A stretch of DNA of 7,618 nt from Caulobacteraceae bacterium UBA6225 (GTDB lineage: Bacteria > Pseudomonadota > Alphaproteobacteria > Caulobacterales > Caulobacteraceae): assembly GCA_002441055.1 (NCBI GenBank), contig DJWR01000180.1:7789-15406 (forward strand), given 5' to 3'. The notes beneath the pieces were generated by a model. It made no database searches and was not told the origin of the DNA. It worked only from the letters and a program-made list of their open reading frames with translations. Numbering within the stretch: the stretch's first letter is position 1; the number at the start of each line of letters is the position of its first letter. A program made the translations under genes and the position numbers. Below, in pieces: positions 6,739 to 7,618 of this stretch.

Positions 6739-6767
6739 GGGGCGCCGGCGAAAGGCCGGCGAGCCCC
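6739..6767 (-). terminator. Terminator-like hairpin after leuA
   Basis: Immediately after the leuA TAG, the transcript can fold as GGGG, a 2-nt CU bulge and CGCCGGC pairing with GCCGGCG and CCCC around the loop CUUUC: eleven base pairs, all G-C. It is followed by UGAUUUCC, a weak U tract. This fits an intrinsic terminator of leuA of modest quality. It ends only 9 nt before the transporter ATG, so it may act as an attenuator or block ribosome access to that start instead of, or as well as, terminating. Confidence 0.6.
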
Positions 6768-7618
6768 CTAGAACCCGCTGGCGATGGCGTCAGGGGCGGT
6801 CTTTTCCTTGCGCGCGAAGAGATTGTTCAGCGCATTCACATAGGCCTTGGCCGAGGCCGTCAGGGTGTCGGTGTCAGCGGCTTGGCCGGTGGCGATGCGG
6901 CCGTCCTCTTCCAGCCGCACCGAGACCTGCGCCTGGGCGTCGGTGCCCTCAGTCACCGCATGCACCTGGAACAGGCGCAGGATGGCGGTGTGCGGCACCA
7001 CCTCGTGGATAGCGTTGAACACCGCATCCACCGGGCCGTCGCCCGTGGCGGTGGCGGCGCGCTCCACGCCCTCGACCGTCACGGTCAGATGGGCCTCCTG
7101 CGGGCCCTCGGTGCCGGCGATCACCCGCAGGTGTTTGACCTGGATGCGGTCGGCGCCCGAGGCCAGGGCGTCGTCCACCAGGGCCACGATGTCGTCGTCG
7201 AAGACGTGCTTCTTCTTGTCGGCCAAGTCCTTGAAGCGCTGGAAGGCCTCGTTCAGGGCGTTCTGGCCCAGCTCGTAGCCCAGAGCCTTCAGCTTCTCGC
7301 GGAAGGCGTGGCGGCCGGAGTGCTTGCCCATGACCAGGTTGGAGCCGCCCTGGCCGACGCTTTCCGGGGTCATGATTTCGTAGGTGCCGCGGTCCTTCAG
7401 CATGCCGTCCTGGTGGATGCCGCTCTCATGGGCGAAGGCGTTCTTGCCGACGATCGCCTTGTTGAACTGCACCGGGAAGCCGGTAATCGCCGAGACGTAG
7501 CGGCTGGCGCGCGTGATGTGCTGGGTCTCGACGCCCGTATAGTAGGGCAGAGCGTCGCCGCGCACCTTCAAGGCCATGACGACCTCTTCCAGCGCCGCAT
7601 TGCCGGCCCGCTCGCCGA
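6768..7618 (-). CDS. leuA: 2-isopropylmalate synthase, C-terminal part (5' end missing)
   Basis: LeuA condenses acetyl-CoA with 2-oxoisovalerate in the cytoplasm, the first committed step of leucine synthesis. The window holds 282 codons, a little over half of a typical ~520-residue protein; the frame enters at the right edge with GERAGNAALEEVVMALK, so the ATG at 7577 is internal, not the start. Visible conserved parts are the end of the catalytic TIM barrel (GERAGN), the linker region with NKAIVGKNAFAHESGIHQDG and YEIMTPESVG, and the C-terminal leucine-sensing domain (GDGPVDAVFNAI, and the ALNNLFA helix near the end). The catalytic metal-binding HxH and substrate residues of the barrel lie outside the window. 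Presence of the full regulatory domain predicts feedback inhibition by leucine. The stop is followed at once by a GC hairpin. Related homocitrate or citramalate synthases are possible in principle, but the motifs fit the bacterial LeuA group best. Confidence 0.95.
   Translation of the reverse strand, partial: GERAGNAALEEVVMALKVRGDALPYYTGVETQHITRASRYVSAITGFPVQFNKAIVGKNAFAHESGIHQDGMLKDRGTYEIMTPESVGQGGSNLVMGKHSGRHAFREKLKALGYELGQNALNEAFQRFKDLADKKKHVFDDDIVALVDDALASGADRIQVKHLRVIAGTEGPQEAHLTVTVEGVERAATATGDGPVDAVFNAIHEVVPHTAILRLFQVHAVTEGTDAQAQVSVRLEEDGRIATGQAADTDTLTASAKAYVNALNNLFARKEKTAPDAIASGF

Overview
The window looks like chromosomal DNA from an alphaproteobacterium of the Caulobacterales (Caulobacter/Phenylobacterium type). 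It is GC-rich, roughly two thirds G+C by eye. MreB matches my memory of the Caulobacter crescentus protein almost residue for residue. The order mreB-mreC-mreD-mrdA-rodA in one uninterrupted run, with leuA upstream, also fits that group. Species cannot be assigned from the sequence alone.

All genes lie on the minus strand, so in transcription order the window reads right to left. (1) leuA, the C-terminal part of 2-isopropylmalate synthase, cut by the right edge (6768-7618). (2) A strong GC hairpin just after the leuA stop, then an EamA/DMT-family membrane transporter (5848-6729). (3) A 302-nt gene-free stretch (5546-5847) that must hold the leader, and probably the promoter, of the cell-shape operon. 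(4) mreB (4502-5545), a 64-nt spacer with a hairpin, mreC (3298-4437), mreD (2789-3301), mrdA/PBP2 (797-2776) and rodA (1-800, cut by the left edge just before the catalytic Asp region).

The five shape genes encode the elongasome (Rod complex). MreB is the actin-like cytoplasmic filament. MreC and MreD link it across the inner membrane. RodA is the SEDS glycan polymerase and PBP2 its cognate transpeptidase. The last four genes are tightly packed: mreC/mreD and mrdA/rodA overlap by 4 nt and mreD/mrdA are 12 nt apart. Three of them begin with GTG or TTG codons, each preceded by a Shine-Dalgarno sequence, which points to translational coupling.

Most of the window is well-known core biology. I see no mobile element, CRISPR array, RNA gene or new defence or biosynthetic system. 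The points worth a second look are small: a hairpin between mreB and mreC, a long Pro/Ala/Lys-rich tail on MreC with an internal tandem repeat, a terminator-like hairpin directly before a transporter start that lacks a Shine-Dalgarno sequence, a DnaA-box-like site upstream of mreB, and a cysteine pair near the PBP2 active site.
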